64,000 nt of DNA from Eubacteriales bacterium (GTDB taxonomy: Bacteria > Bacillota > Clostridia > Lachnospirales > Lachnospiraceae), in NCBI GenBank assembly GCA_030537135.1, contig JAUNOP010000005.1:34710-98709 (forward strand). The letters are read 5' to 3'. Shown piece by piece: positions 43,256 through 52,399 of the stretch; position 1 is the stretch's first letter; each line of letters starts with the position of its first letter. Under the pieces are notes generated by a model, which did no database searches, had not been told where the DNA came from, and saw only the letters and a list, made by a program, of their open reading frames with translations. Position numbers and translations under genes: made by a program.

Positions 43256-44863
43256 TCAGAGGGAAATAAATAAATTCTTTTCAGAGGTTCTAAGCTCCTC
43301 GACAATGCTTCCCAGCAATTCCCAGGTGGCGTCCCGTTCTCGTTTTTGCTCTGGCGTCAGCTCTGTATATGGACAAAGCATGGGATGCTGTTTTGCATCG
43401 TCGTCGCGTACAGGGCCATAGCTCCAATTGTAAAAGGTATAAAATCTAAGCCATCGGAGGTGATCCAGCCTGCGGTATCTATCCAGCATGACCTCAGAGT
43501 ACCTGGTCTCGCAATATTTTTCATATGCTTTTTCGATTGTATAGGCGGTAAGCTCTGTAATCGATTCATCCTTCATAAGAATTCTGACCTTCATGATAAG
43601 ATGATCTGCTGCCGAAATTTTAGACTGTCGATGGAAATCATCCAGCTTCTCCCAGCTCAGAGTGGGATAGGAAACGGATTTGCGGAAGATTTCGTTGATA
43701 GCCACGGCGGCTTTGTTTTGAGCAGTCCGCATGATTTGATTCGGTGTATAAATCTCCTCGTTGGTTCCGAAATAAGACACTCCGGGAGCCTTGCGGTTGC
43801 TGTGCAGATGAATGTGACCGCGGATTTTATAATACCTGCTCAGTCTCCAGAAAATATCCCAGCCATCGGATTCCTGGTCAGGGCAAATGATGATGCGGTT
43901 GGCTCTCTCCAGAATCGAATGATCCATTTCCCAGAAATCAGGATGAAAAATCAGAGAATCTCCTGTGGCAGATATCTCATTGATAGAAAACATCTCATTT
44001 AGCCGATAGTGCGTGGCAAGGAAGCTTTTGGCGTCTCCGAAGATATGATAGGTTACATGCTGCTCAAAGGAAATAATGTTGGTCAATATGGCTCGCTCCA
44101 AAATACAGCGTCCATAATGTCCGAAGCCGATAATGACAATTGTATGCTCATGGTTGCACAGAGGCTGGGAGCGCCAGTACTGTCTGGCACAGCAGTCGTA
44201 GCTGTGAAAAAAATTGATGTTGCTGGAAAGATGATCCTTGCCATTGGTGGTTCTCGCATACACCTCTACGGGCAGCTCGTGAAGGTCAATAGCCCGACTG
44301 TTGACGCCGATATCATTTTCCTTCATGAAAAAGATCTTGCACTTTGTACCGACACCCTTTTTCTGTGCTACGATTCTTGCAGGAGAAATACTGAGAAAGA
44401 GGCAGGGATAATCAGGAGATTCCATTTGTTCGTCCTTTTTTTCCCCATAGATAATGACTGCATTGGAGTCCTCCTTGTAAATATAAGCAGCCAGAATATT
44501 GGACTCTATGCTGTAATCCGCAAAATAGTACCAGTTTTTTTCCCGCTGAAAGTTAAGCGTCAGAAGAGGAAGCCCCTCACTGGTGATAAAGGACACCGCG
44601 GCGCCGAGCAGGGTCATCATGATTCCAGCAGCCAGAAACAGAAAAATAATTCCCACTGCATGTCCAAGAGGGGTTACAGGAGTCAGATCTCCATACCCGA
44701 CAGTGGTCAGAGTAACCAGAGAATACCAGAAGGCGTCCCCAAAGGTCTGAATACTCGCATTATGGTTTGCAGATTCGGAAACATATAAAATGGTCAGAAG
44801 ACCTATGTAAATAGCTGTTATGGCTATGGTTATATATAGGTAAATTTTACTTTTCTTTTTCAT
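43256..44863 (-). CDS. K+ channel protein with RCK-like domain
   Basis: 535 residues. Two membrane helices (about 9-29 and 66-95) enclose a pore with selectivity filter TTVGYGD. A cytoplasmic part follows with a Rossmann-like TIVIIGFGHYGRCILERAIL (RCK/TrkA-N type) and a long C-terminal domain (HLRWLRFYTFYNWSYGP) found in related clostridial channels. It should be a tetrameric K+ channel gated by a cytoplasmic ligand or voltage-independent signal. Its paralogue occupies the right end of the window. A strong hairpin lies in its leader. Confidence 0.85.
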   Translation of the reverse strand: MKKKSKIYLYITIAITAIYIGLLTILYVSESANHNASIQTFGDAFWYSLVTLTTVGYGDLTPVTPLGHAVGIIFLFLAAGIMMTLLGAAVSFITSEGLPLLTLNFQREKNWYYFADYSIESNILAAYIYKEDSNAVIIYGEKKDEQMESPDYPCLFLSISPARIVAQKKGVGTKCKIFFMKENDIGVNSRAIDLHELPVEVYARTTNGKDHLSSNINFFHSYDCCARQYWRSQPLCNHEHTIVIIGFGHYGRCILERAILTNIISFEQHVTYHIFGDAKSFLATHYRLNEMFSINEISATGDSLIFHPDFWEMDHSILERANRIIICPDQESDGWDIFWRLSRYYKIRGHIHLHSNRKAPGVSYFGTNEEIYTPNQIMRTAQNKAAVAINEIFRKSVSYPTLSWEKLDDFHRQSKISAADHLIMKVRILMKDESITELTAYTIEKAYEKYCETRYSEVMLDRYRRLDHLRWLRFYTFYNWSYGPVRDDDAKQHPMLCPYTELTPEQKRERDATWELLGSIVEELRTSEKNLFISL

Positions 44864-44874
44864 AAATGTTAACA

Positions 44875-44915
44875 GGCACTCCGCTTACTGCCTTTTGGCA
44901 GTGGAAAGGAGTGCC
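44875..44915. promoter_or_regulatory. Nested hairpin in the channel gene leader
   Basis: Outer stem GGCACTCC (44875-44882) with GGAGTGCC (44908-44915), inner stem ACTGCC (44887-44892) with GGCAGT (44897-44902) and a 4-base loop. On the minus strand it ends about 11 bases before the channel ATG, without a U tail, so it may mask the ribosome site rather than end transcription. Confidence 0.6.
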
Positions 44916-45191
44916 GAACTCCTTTTCAAACTCTGTGTAGATCCGATACCAGGGAAATTGTTCTGTGAATATTATATAGTGTTTCCGGCAGAATATCAAT
45001 GTTGTAAGATGGAATTTAGGATAGAATACATATGCGTTTTTATTTTATAGAAATTATGTATAAAAAATCGTGAAATATATAACTGAAAAACAAAAAGACT
45101 GCATAATTGATTTTAAAATAAAGAATATATATCTGGCAGAATATATAATAGCTTAAAGCGTGATATTGCGTTAAATTGCTAAAGAAAATAA

Positions 45192-45220
45192 TTGCATAAC
45201 AGAAGAGAGTAAGCTATAAT
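45192..45220 (+). promoter_or_regulatory. Promoter of the 5-oxoproline operon
   Basis: TTGCAT (45192-45197), a 17-base spacer and TATAAT (45215-45220). The start would fall near 45227. Confidence 0.7.
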
Positions 45221-45422
45221 TATAGTAAATACCATCAGTGTATCGCTTGAAGCAATCAGCATGTGTTGGGGAACGTATTTTTTTATGCTGATCATGAGTG
45301 AGTCGTGAAAAAACGGGGAAGGAGAGGAAAGGACAGAATGAAAAGGAAAACGGCGCAAAGCAGGAAAGGCGTTTGAAATGTATTGCACAAGTGTATGCTA
45401 CATCAGAGAAAGGAGCTATAAA

Positions 45423-46097
45423 ATGGAATATATTAAGTTAATAGGTATTTTGATTATTGTTTTGGGCTTTGCCCTGAAGCTGGATGTTCTGGCAGTGGTT
45501 CTGGTTGCCGGAATTGTGACGGGTCTGGTTTCCGGCCTGGATTTTGTGCATATCCTGGAGATTATCGGGCAATCCTTTGTGAATAACAGGCTGATGTCTA
45601 TTTTTTTGATTATTTTTCCGGTGATTGCGATTATTGAGAGATATGGAATGAAGGAAAGAGCGGCTTATCTGATTGGAAAAATCAAGAATGCTTCCGCAGG
45701 CAAGGTACTGACAATCTGGATTGTGATTCGTTCCATTGCCTCTGCACTCAATATCCGCATCGGCGGTCATGTACAGTTTATTCGTCCATTGATTCTTCCG
45801 ATGACGTCAGCAGCGGCTGAGGCCTCCAAGGGCAGCAAGCTGACAGAGGATGAAGAAGAGCGTGTAAAGGGACTTTCAGCAGCAACCGAGAACTTTGGAA
45901 ACTTTTTTGCACAGAACTGTTTCCCGGCCTCTGCCAGCGTTGTGCTGATTCAGTCTGGTCTGGCGCTTGCGGGATATGAGGTTACTTTGTCAGACATTGC
46001 ATCCTCCTCGATTTATGTAATGATTATTTCTATCATTCTTACAATTATTCAGGTATTGCTGTTTGACAGAAAGGTGAAGGGAGGAAAGAGGTCATGA
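45423..46097 (+). CDS. 5-oxoproline transporter, DUF969 subunit
   Basis: 224 residues from ATG 45423 behind AAAGGAGC. About six membrane helices, with IIGQSFVNNRLMSIFLIIFP, MKERAAYLIGKIKNASAGKV, IRIGGHVQFIRPLILPMTSA and ATENFGNFFAQNCFPASASV, characteristic of DUF969. DUF969 and DUF979 proteins occur as an obligate pair associated with 5-oxoproline (pyroglutamate) uptake. It overlaps the DUF979 gene by 4 bases. Confidence 0.88.
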   Translation: MEYIKLIGILIIVLGFALKLDVLAVVLVAGIVTGLVSGLDFVHILEIIGQSFVNNRLMSIFLIIFPVIAIIERYGMKERAAYLIGKIKNASAGKVLTIWIVIRSIASALNIRIGGHVQFIRPLILPMTSAAAEASKGSKLTEDEEERVKGLSAATENFGNFFAQNCFPASASVVLIQSGLALAGYEVTLSDIASSSIYVMIISIILTIIQVLLFDRKVKGGKRS

Positions 46098-47053
46098 CAG
46101 ATTTTTTAGGTATTTATTTTCCGGAATTTTTTTATGTGCTCTGCGGTTTAGTATGCTTTGATACTGCCTTTCGTGCAAGAAAGAATAGGACGGCGAAGGT
46201 AGGAACCATTCTTTTTTGGACATTAACTGGTATTATTTTTATGTTGGGCAAGGTTCTGCCGCCTGTGGCAGTTGGCGCTATGCTGGTAGTGATGGGCTGC
46301 CTGACAGTTACCAAGCAGGTAAGAATCGGCAAGTTTGTGGAATCCACACCAAAGTTCAGAAAAGCTGCCAGTGAGAGAATTGGTACAAAGATTTTCCTTC
46401 CGGCTATTTCCGTAGGCGTGATTGCTCTGATTCTCTCTTTTGTAAAATATAATGTTGAAAACGACGGCGTAGTGACGCCGACCGCTTTAAACGGCGCTAT
46501 TATGACAGGTGTAGCCTGCGTTGTTGCCTTAATTCTTGCATTTGTAATCTGTAAGCCAAAGGTATCGGAAACAAGAGAAGATACCTCGCGCCTTTTGATG
46601 CAGGTAGGAGCTGCCTGCCTGCTGCCGCAGCTTTTGGGCGCTTTGGGAAGCGTATTTTCTGAGGCAGGAGTGGGCGAAGTAATTTCCGGTATGATTTCTT
46701 CTGTTGTACCCCAGGGAAATATTGTGATTGGCGTTATCATCTATGTGTTTGGAATGGTTGTATTTACCATGATTATGGGAAATGCATTTGCAGCGTTTAC
46801 AGTTATCACAGCCGGAATTGGTGTTCCGTTTGTTATTTCCCAGGGCGGAAATCCGGCAATTATCGGAGCACTTGGCATGACAGCAGGCTACTGTGGAACC
46901 TTGATGACTCCTATGGCCGCTAACTTTAACATTGTTCCCTGCGCTGTTCTGGAGACAAGAGATCCAAAGTGGTCTGTAATTAAGGCACAGGTGCCGATGG
47001 CGCTGATGATGATTGTTGTCCATGTGATTTTGATGCTGGTGCTGGGCTTTTAA
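46094..47053 (+). CDS. 5-oxoproline transporter, DUF979 subunit
   Basis: 319 residues with eight or nine membrane helices. Conserved stretches include YVLCGLVCFDTAFRARK, TPTALNGAIMTGVACV, GNAFAAFTVITAGIGVPFVI and GYCGTLMTPMAANFNIVPCA. Forms the transporter with the DUF969 subunit. An intercistronic hairpin (AAGCGGAT 47072-47079 with ATCCGCTT 47087-47094) separates it from the peptidase gene and may tune relative mRNA levels. Confidence 0.88.
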   Translation: MTDFLGIYFPEFFYVLCGLVCFDTAFRARKNRTAKVGTILFWTLTGIIFMLGKVLPPVAVGAMLVVMGCLTVTKQVRIGKFVESTPKFRKAASERIGTKIFLPAISVGVIALILSFVKYNVENDGVVTPTALNGAIMTGVACVVALILAFVICKPKVSETREDTSRLLMQVGAACLLPQLLGALGSVFSEAGVGEVISGMISSVVPQGNIVIGVIIYVFGMVVFTMIMGNAFAAFTVITAGIGVPFVISQGGNPAIIGALGMTAGYCGTLMTPMAANFNIVPCAVLETRDPKWSVIKAQVPMALMMIVVHVILMLVLGF

Positions 47054-47131
47054 CATATCAAGCAGGTAGCGAAGCGGATTGCGAATATCCGCTTGACCAT
47101 ATCAGGATACAGATAAAGGAGGAAGAAGAAA

Positions 47132-47773
47132 ATGAAGATACTCGTTACAGGATTTGACCCATTTGGAGGAGAGCCGATTAATCCTGCGATTGAAACAGTC
47201 AAGAGACTGCCTGATACAATCGCCGGTGCAGAGATTATTAAGCTGGAGATTCCGACTGTCTGCCATAAATCTCTTCGGGTGATTGACGAGGCAATAGCAA
47301 AGTATGACCCGGATGTGGTGTTGTCCATTGGACAGGCCGGAGGAAGACCGGATATTACGGTTGAACGCGTGGGAATCAATGTGGATGACTGCCGGATTCC
47401 GGATAATGAAGGAAATCAGATTATTGACGAGCCGGTTTACCCAGACGGGCCGGATGCATATTTTGTGAAGATTCCGATTAAGGCTATGGTGCAGAGAATT
47501 CAGAGCAGAGGCATTCCAGCGTCTGTATCAAATACAGCAGGCACCTTTGTATGCAACCATGTAACCTATGGAGTCTGCCATCTGATTGCCACCAAGTATC
47601 CGGGAAAGCGCAGCGGTTTTATCCATATTCCCTTCCTGCCTCAGCAGGTGACAGACAAAAAGAATATGCCGTCCATGTCCCAGGATTTGATGGTGGAAGC
47701 GATTGAGGCTGCGATTGAAGCGATTGCAGACACAACAGAAGATATTAAGGTGATGGGCGGTGCAACACACTGA
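47132..47773 (+). CDS. pcp: Pyroglutamyl-peptidase I
   Basis: 213 residues, family C15. Catalytic triad E79 ([11 protein letters not shown]), C141 ([14 protein letters not shown]) and H165 ([12 protein letters not shown]). It removes N-terminal pyroglutamate from peptides, releasing 5-oxoproline. It follows the uptake genes and ends at the start codon of the cyclotransferase gene, giving a functionally coherent operon. Confidence 0.95.
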   Translation: MKILVTGFDPFGGEPINPAIETVKRLPDTIAGAEIIKLEIPTVCHKSLRVIDEAIAKYDPDVVLSIGQAGGRPDITVERVGINVDDCRIPDNEGNQIIDEPVYPDGPDAYFVKIPIKAMVQRIQSRGIPASVSNTAGTFVCNHVTYGVCHLIATKYPGKRSGFIHIPFLPQQVTDKKNMPSMSQDLMVEAIEAAIEAIADTTEDIKVMGGATH

Positions 47774-48204
47774 TGAAAAGGATGTTTGTGTACGGAACTC
47801 TGCGTGTGGGAATGTATAACTATGAGAGATATTATAAAGACTATGATTCCTTTCGCGGCAATGCCTATGTAAAAGGTGAGCTTCGTACAATCAGGGGAAA
47901 GCTGTATCCGGCTCTGATACCAGGAGAAAATATGGTACTGGGCGAAATTCACGAAGTACCGGATGATATACAGGACGCAGTTGACTTGATGGAGGGCTTC
48001 CTTGGAGAGGGAAGGCCGGAGAATGAATACGATAAGATTATCAGTACCATCTATGATGCGCAGGGAAAGGCTATTGCATGTCTGCCTGTATATTTCTACA
48101 ATCTTAGAAATCCGAAAAACAGGGAGCTTTTGGGGGATGTGATTATGTGCAGTGATTATGTGACGTATTATAGAACCTGCATTTTATCGGGGGCTGTAGA
48201 GTAA
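47773..48204 (+). CDS. Gamma-glutamylcyclotransferase family protein
   Basis: 143 residues with the substrate loop motif VYGTLRVGMYNYERYY and later acidic residues (LMEGFLGEGRPENEYDK). Family members release 5-oxoproline from gamma-glutamyl peptides or amines. Start overlaps the pcp stop by one base (TGATGA), so the two are cotranslated. The stop codon lies within the loop of the terminator. Confidence 0.85.
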   Translation: MKRMFVYGTLRVGMYNYERYYKDYDSFRGNAYVKGELRTIRGKLYPALIPGENMVLGEIHEVPDDIQDAVDLMEGFLGEGRPENEYDKIISTIYDAQGKAIACLPVYFYNLRNPKNRELLGDVIMCSDYVTYYRTCILSGAVE

Positions 48205-48222
48205 AATCTACAGCTTTCTTTT
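48193..48222 (+). terminator. Terminator of the 5-oxoproline operon
   Basis: 8-bp stem GCTGTAGA (48193-48200) with TCTACAGC (48207-48214), then TTTCTTTT. Confidence 0.85.
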
Positions 48223-48344
48223 GTATGATGATGCAGGGAAGGAAAGCAATGATATACGATGCTTATCAGAAAAAAATCCCTGTATGGCTTATGAGACAAC
48301 AACAGCATTTTGATGGATCAGCTTAGAAAAAGGGAGGAATTAGG

Positions 48345-49034
48345 ATGCAAATTTATATTTGCGACGATGAGCCGCAAATTCTGAACCTGTTGTCAGAGAA
48401 GATATACAGCTATTTGCCGGATGATGTGGTGACAGGGTTTTCTTCAGGCTATGAGCTGCTGGAGGCAATAGACAGGAAGGGCTGTGATATTCTGTTTCTG
48501 GATATTGATTTGCACGAACTCAATGGAATGGATATTGCCTGTCAGTTAAATAATCGAAAACAAAAGCCCCTGCTTATTTTTGTCACCAGCCATGATGAAC
48601 TGGTCTATGAAAGCCTGCACTGTCACCCGTTTGGCTTTATACGCAAGAGCCATTTTACAGAGGAAATTGAAAAAATATTAAAGGACTGCAAAAGGGAAAT
48701 GGCTTTTCGTGAGAAATATTTTTATTTCCGAATGGCAGGACAGGAGGTTCGCGTTTTGCTGTCAGATATTTTATACTTTGAGGCAGATGGAAATTATTTG
48801 AGACTTTACACAAAAACAGAGCAGTATCGTTTTCGAAGTACTGTTGCGGCAACAGAAAATACGTTGGCAGGACAAGGGTTTCTTCGCGTACATAAAGGCT
48901 TTTTGGTGAATTTATCTGCAGTCAGAAGGCTTGGAAGCGAAGAGATACGACTGATTAGCGGAGACGTAATTCCTCTGGGGAAAAACTACACAGATTCTGT
49001 AAGAAAACGGTTTCTTCAGGCTATGAGGATGTAG
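48345..49034 (+). CDS. LytTR-family response regulator
   Basis: 229 residues. Receiver domain with D7/D8 and phosphoacceptor D53 (ILFLDIDLHELNG), then a LytTR DNA-binding domain (about 125-229; ILYFEADGNYLRLYT, FLRVHKGFLVNLSAV). LytTR regulators such as AgrA and VirR often control peptide or bacteriocin export and quorum circuits. It is 15 bases before the kinase gene and leads an ABC transporter operon. Confidence 0.9.
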   Translation: MQIYICDDEPQILNLLSEKIYSYLPDDVVTGFSSGYELLEAIDRKGCDILFLDIDLHELNGMDIACQLNNRKQKPLLIFVTSHDELVYESLHCHPFGFIRKSHFTEEIEKILKDCKREMAFREKYFYFRMAGQEVRVLLSDILYFEADGNYLRLYTKTEQYRFRSTVAATENTLAGQGFLRVHKGFLVNLSAVRRLGSEEIRLISGDVIPLGKNYTDSVRKRFLQAMRM

Positions 49035-49049
49035 AAGGGAACAGGAGCA

Positions 49050-49784
49050 ATGGGAAGGTATAAGCAATTGCAGCAGCAGTATGAGGAGCTGGAGCAAAAA
49101 TATGCGAGGCTGTATGCACAGCAGTCAGAAATGAGATATGCGTATGAGCGCCTCAAGGAAGAGAGAGCAGAGTACGAGCAGCAGGAGCAGGAAATACGAA
49201 AGCTGCACAAGAACGCCAGGAGGCTGAAGCATGATATGAAAAATCATTTTATGGTGCTGTCTGCGTATTTGGCATCAGAAAACTATGACAGTGCCAGGGC
49301 GTATGCTTCTGAGATTCTGGAAAAGCTCAATTCCATGCACAGCTATGTAGAGACAGGCAATACGCTGATGAATCATATTATTAACGAGAAGCTTCAGTTT
49401 GCAAGAGAACAGGAGATTTCGGTAAAAGCGGAAATTGAGAACCTATCTTTTGCAGGAATTCAGAGCATGGATTTTACGGCCTTGCTTGGAAATCTGTTGG
49501 ATAACGCAATTGAAGCGAGCCTGAAAGAAGAAAAAAATAAGAGAGAACTCATTCTTCTGGTCTCTGAGCGGCAGGGGTATGAAGTGATTTGTGTGAAGAA
49601 TAAAATTTCCTGCTCTGTATTAGAAGAAAACCCAGACTTTGTATCAACCAAGCACAAGGATGAGAACAGCCATGGCATTGGTATGATGAGAATTCGAGAA
49701 ATTATAGAGGGCTGTAATGGTATGTATGATATCTATGAAAAGGACGGATATTTTTGTTTTGCAGTGTTTATCCCTAAAAAATAG
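49050..49784 (+). CDS. Soluble GHKL-type histidine kinase
   Basis: 244 residues without any membrane segment. Residues 5-55 are a strong coiled coil rich in Gln and Glu; H61 lies in RRLKHDMKNHFMVLSAYL; the ATPase domain follows (LLGNLLDNAIEASLKEEKN, SHGIGMMRIREI). AgrC-type kinases usually carry six or seven membrane helices before this core, and they are absent here. Signal sensing would have to come from a partner or the cytoplasm. Confidence 0.86.
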   Translation: MGRYKQLQQQYEELEQKYARLYAQQSEMRYAYERLKEERAEYEQQEQEIRKLHKNARRLKHDMKNHFMVLSAYLASENYDSARAYASEILEKLNSMHSYVETGNTLMNHIINEKLQFAREQEISVKAEIENLSFAGIQSMDFTALLGNLLDNAIEASLKEEKNKRELILLVSERQGYEVICVKNKISCSVLEENPDFVSTKHKDENSHGIGMMRIREIIEGCNGMYDIYEKDGYFCFAVFIPKK

Positions 49785-49930
49785 CTGTTTATCCCAATCC
49801 CTTGTATTTTTAAAATACAGGGGATATTCTTTTATAGAAAGGCTTTTGCTGGAGAAGCGACACTGCAGGCGACAGATAACGTGCAGAAGCAATCTGGGCA
49901 GATTTTTCTGTGCTTCAGGAAGGAGGTTGT

Positions 49931-50836
49931 ATGGTAAGCTTTGAGAACGTGAGTAAATTTTGTTTATCTGATATCAGTCTGCATATTCCTGAAAAAAGCA
50001 TTGTAGGAATCATCGGAGCCTCTGGCGCAGGAAAAACGACCCTGCTGAGGCTATCCTGCGGTCTTCTGCAATGCGACAAGGGGAGCGTCCGAACATTTTT
50101 CAGAAATCCTATAAAAAACCGCAGGCAAATTGCTTCGGACATACGGGTCTTTTTTTCGGATACTCCGATATTCCAGGAGGATGGTACAATTCAATATGAA
50201 TTTGAAAGGCTGCGCATGCTGTACTCTCTGAAGGAACAGTGCTTTCAGGACGAATACAGGAATCTGGCAGCAGCACTTCAATTTGAAGAATATGAAACAA
50301 AGCCGATTCGCGAGCTGTCGCTCGGACAGAGACGACGCGCAGAGCTGGCAGCAGCGATGTTTGGAAAAGCAAGACTCATTCTCCTGGATGAGCCCACAAG
50401 TGGTCTGGACGAGCAGGGAAAAAGGCTGTTTCAGAAGCTGCTGAGACAAAAGAAGGAGGAGGGTGCCGCGATACTTGTGTCCTCCTATGGCATTGCAGAG
50501 GAAGAGGCGCTGTGCGACAGAATTATTTTGCTGGATAAGGGTCAGCTTCTCTATTATGGAGACAGAGACAACCTGATGCGCAGGTATGCGCCAATCCATG
50601 AAATGGAGCTTATGTTTTTGGGAAGGCTTCCGGACATGGAGGATTTGCCTCTTCTTCGATACCGGATGGAGGGCAATCATCTTATGCTCTCCTATGATTC
50701 CAATATTATTTCGGCAGCAGAGCTTATCACGCATTTGATGGAGCAAACCACAATCATACAGATGCATATCCAAAGACCGCAGCTTCAGGATGTGATTATA
50801 AAAGGAGGGAGGAGTTGGAATAATGAGTTATTTTAG
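49931..50836 (+). CDS. ABC transporter ATP-binding protein
   Basis: 301 residues from ATG 49931 (site GGAAGGAGG). Walker A GASGAGKT (29-36), signature LSLGQRRRAEL, Walker B LILLDEPTSGLDEQGK. Followed by a C-terminal extension of about 100 residues. It ends within the start of the first permease (14-base overlap). It is divergent in sequence from the second ATPase at 52386, so the cassette has two different motors. Confidence 0.87.
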   Translation: MVSFENVSKFCLSDISLHIPEKSIVGIIGASGAGKTTLLRLSCGLLQCDKGSVRTFFRNPIKNRRQIASDIRVFFSDTPIFQEDGTIQYEFERLRMLYSLKEQCFQDEYRNLAAALQFEEYETKPIRELSLGQRRRAELAAAMFGKARLILLDEPTSGLDEQGKRLFQKLLRQKKEEGAAILVSSYGIAEEEALCDRIILLDKGQLLYYGDRDNLMRRYAPIHEMELMFLGRLPDMEDLPLLRYRMEGNHLMLSYDSNIISAAELITHLMEQTTIIQMHIQRPQLQDVIIKGGRSWNNELF

Positions 50837-51593
50837 AATTTCCATAAAGAAGATATTTCACTACAGGTGGCATCTTGTGTTCAGCATAGTCAGCATTTTT
50901 CTTGATACCATGGTGTTAATATTTCTTTGGAAATATATCTATCGTGACAACAAAGAAATGGAGCAGTTTATGATTGTATATGCAATCCTGTCCGGTCTGA
51001 TCTCCATGGTATATTCCGACCGATGCTCCTATAATATTGCGGACAAGGTTTACAAGGGAACCTTTGCGGTTGACCTTCTTCGGCCGATTCATTTTCTGAA
51101 GCTGAATTTTATGGAGGTTGCCGGAGAGATAGCGGCAAATTTTCTGATAAAAGGGCTGCCGCTTATGCTTCTCTGGTTTATTCTATACTGGAATCTGATT
51201 CGAACCATCCATCCGATATATGCGTGCATGGGGATTCTGGCAATAGGTCTGGCCTTTTTATTTTACATGATGCTTTATACGACTCTCGGAACCTTATCCT
51301 TTTGGTTCTACGAGATATGGCCGTTTAACAGATTGATGAACGATACCATACGCTTTCTTTCTGGAGCTGTGATTCCAGTGTTTTTGTTTCCCTCATGGCT
51401 GGAGTCAGCAATACAGCTTCTGCCGTTTCGGTATCTGTATTCTTTTCCGATTGAACTGATTTTAAGAGGCAGTCAGTGCGAACAGATTGGAAGGAACTTC
51501 ATGGTTTTGATTGTGTGGGATCTGATTATCGGAGGTGTTATGCTGACTGTATATAGAAGGGCGCTGTTTAAATGCGTTGTGCAGGGAGGATGA
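50823..51593 (+). CDS. ABC-2 family permease, first subunit
   Basis: 256 residues with six membrane helices, beginning SYFRISIKKIFHYRWHLVF. This arrangement of a roughly 260-residue six-helix permease followed by a similar one is typical of ABC-2_6 (DUF990-like) exporters. Overlaps both neighbours at gene ends. Confidence 0.84.
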   Translation: MSYFRISIKKIFHYRWHLVFSIVSIFLDTMVLIFLWKYIYRDNKEMEQFMIVYAILSGLISMVYSDRCSYNIADKVYKGTFAVDLLRPIHFLKLNFMEVAGEIAANFLIKGLPLMLLWFILYWNLIRTIHPIYACMGILAIGLAFLFYMMLYTTLGTLSFWFYEIWPFNRLMNDTIRFLSGAVIPVFLFPSWLESAIQLLPFRYLYSFPIELILRGSQCEQIGRNFMVLIVWDLIIGGVMLTVYRRALFKCVVQGG

Positions 51594-51595
51594 TT

Positions 51596-52399
51596 ATGAG
51601 AGATTTCTTGCAGACCTACTGGGTTTATATCAAAACGTTTTTTAAGGCAAAATCACAGTATAAAACGAGCTTTATTCTTGGTATGCTGGCAAACTTTTAT
51701 TGCTATTTTATTACCTATATAACCTACTGGGTGCTGACAGACGGGGCAGGGGAGATTGCAGGCTGGGATTTTCCGGATTTATCTATCCTATATGGACTGT
51801 CTCTTCTTACCTATTCTATTTCCGGAACTTTGATTTGGTATACAGCTTATCATCTGGAGGATTTGATTATTAACGGGCAGCTGGATGTGATGCTGATTCG
51901 ACCGCAGGGACTTCTTCGGCAGATGATTTTTCAGAGGTTTGGAGATACGTTTCTGGGACAGATTCTGGTAACAGTCATTTTCCTGTGCAGTGCATTCGCG
52001 CTTCGCACAGAATACCTTACAGGAGCCAAGCCCCTGTATTTACTTCTGGTTATTATTGGAGGTGTGTTTCTGCAGACTGGTTCCATGATTTTGTTTGGGG
52101 CGCTCAGTTTTTGGACCATGAAATCCAGAGAGCTGATTGGTGTTGTGTTTTACGATCTGCGGGCTATAACAAATTATCCGCTGCTGATTTATCCAAAGGC
52201 AGTGAGGCTTATTTTGACCTTTGTCCTGCCGTGGGCATTTATCAATTATTATCCGGCAATGCTGATCACCGGAAAGGACAGCAGTGTGTTTGAAAGGATA
52301 TTGGGGCTTGCAGCGCCGCTTGTGGGCGCGGCGTGGCTTCTTTTTGCAATCCTTATTTTTCGCATGGGAGTGAGGAGGTATACAGGTGCAGGAAGTTAA
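51596..52399 (+). CDS. ABC-2 family permease, second subunit
   Basis: 267 residues from ATG 51596, six bases after GGGAGG; the ATG codons at 51572 and 51590 overlap the previous gene or its site. Six membrane helices: FLQTYWVYIKTFFKAKSQYK, FILGMLANFYCYFITYI and later LQTGSMILFGALSFWTMKS. Partner of the first permease; overlaps the second ATPase gene start by 14 bases. Confidence 0.84.
   Translation: MRDFLQTYWVYIKTFFKAKSQYKTSFILGMLANFYCYFITYITYWVLTDGAGEIAGWDFPDLSILYGLSLLTYSISGTLIWYTAYHLEDLIINGQLDVMLIRPQGLLRQMIFQRFGDTFLGQILVTVIFLCSAFALRTEYLTGAKPLYLLLVIIGGVFLQTGSMILFGALSFWTMKSRELIGVVFYDLRAITNYPLLIYPKAVRLILTFVLPWAFINYYPAMLITGKDSSVFERILGLAAPLVGAAWLLFAILIFRMGVRRYTGAGS

Larger units (their letters stand above)
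44864..45422. other. AT-rich intergenic region between divergent genes
   Basis: About 560 bases separating the channel gene (minus) from the 5-oxoproline operon (plus). It holds the hairpin at 44875-44915, an AT-rich block (44990-45180) with no supported ORF, a promoter at 45192-45220 and a leader of about 195 bases. The leader contains ATCAGCAT/ATGCTGAT (about 45256-45293) as a possible stem. Confidence 0.6.

Noticed and set aside
44009-44788. 259-codon plus-strand ORF antisense to the channel gene
   Set aside because: Fully inside a channel coding region with clear motifs on the other strand; no ribosome site.
45179-45388. 69-codon minus-strand ORF in the AT-rich intergenic region
   Set aside because: No ribosome site, low-complexity composition, and it covers the promoter and leader of the 5-oxoproline operon.
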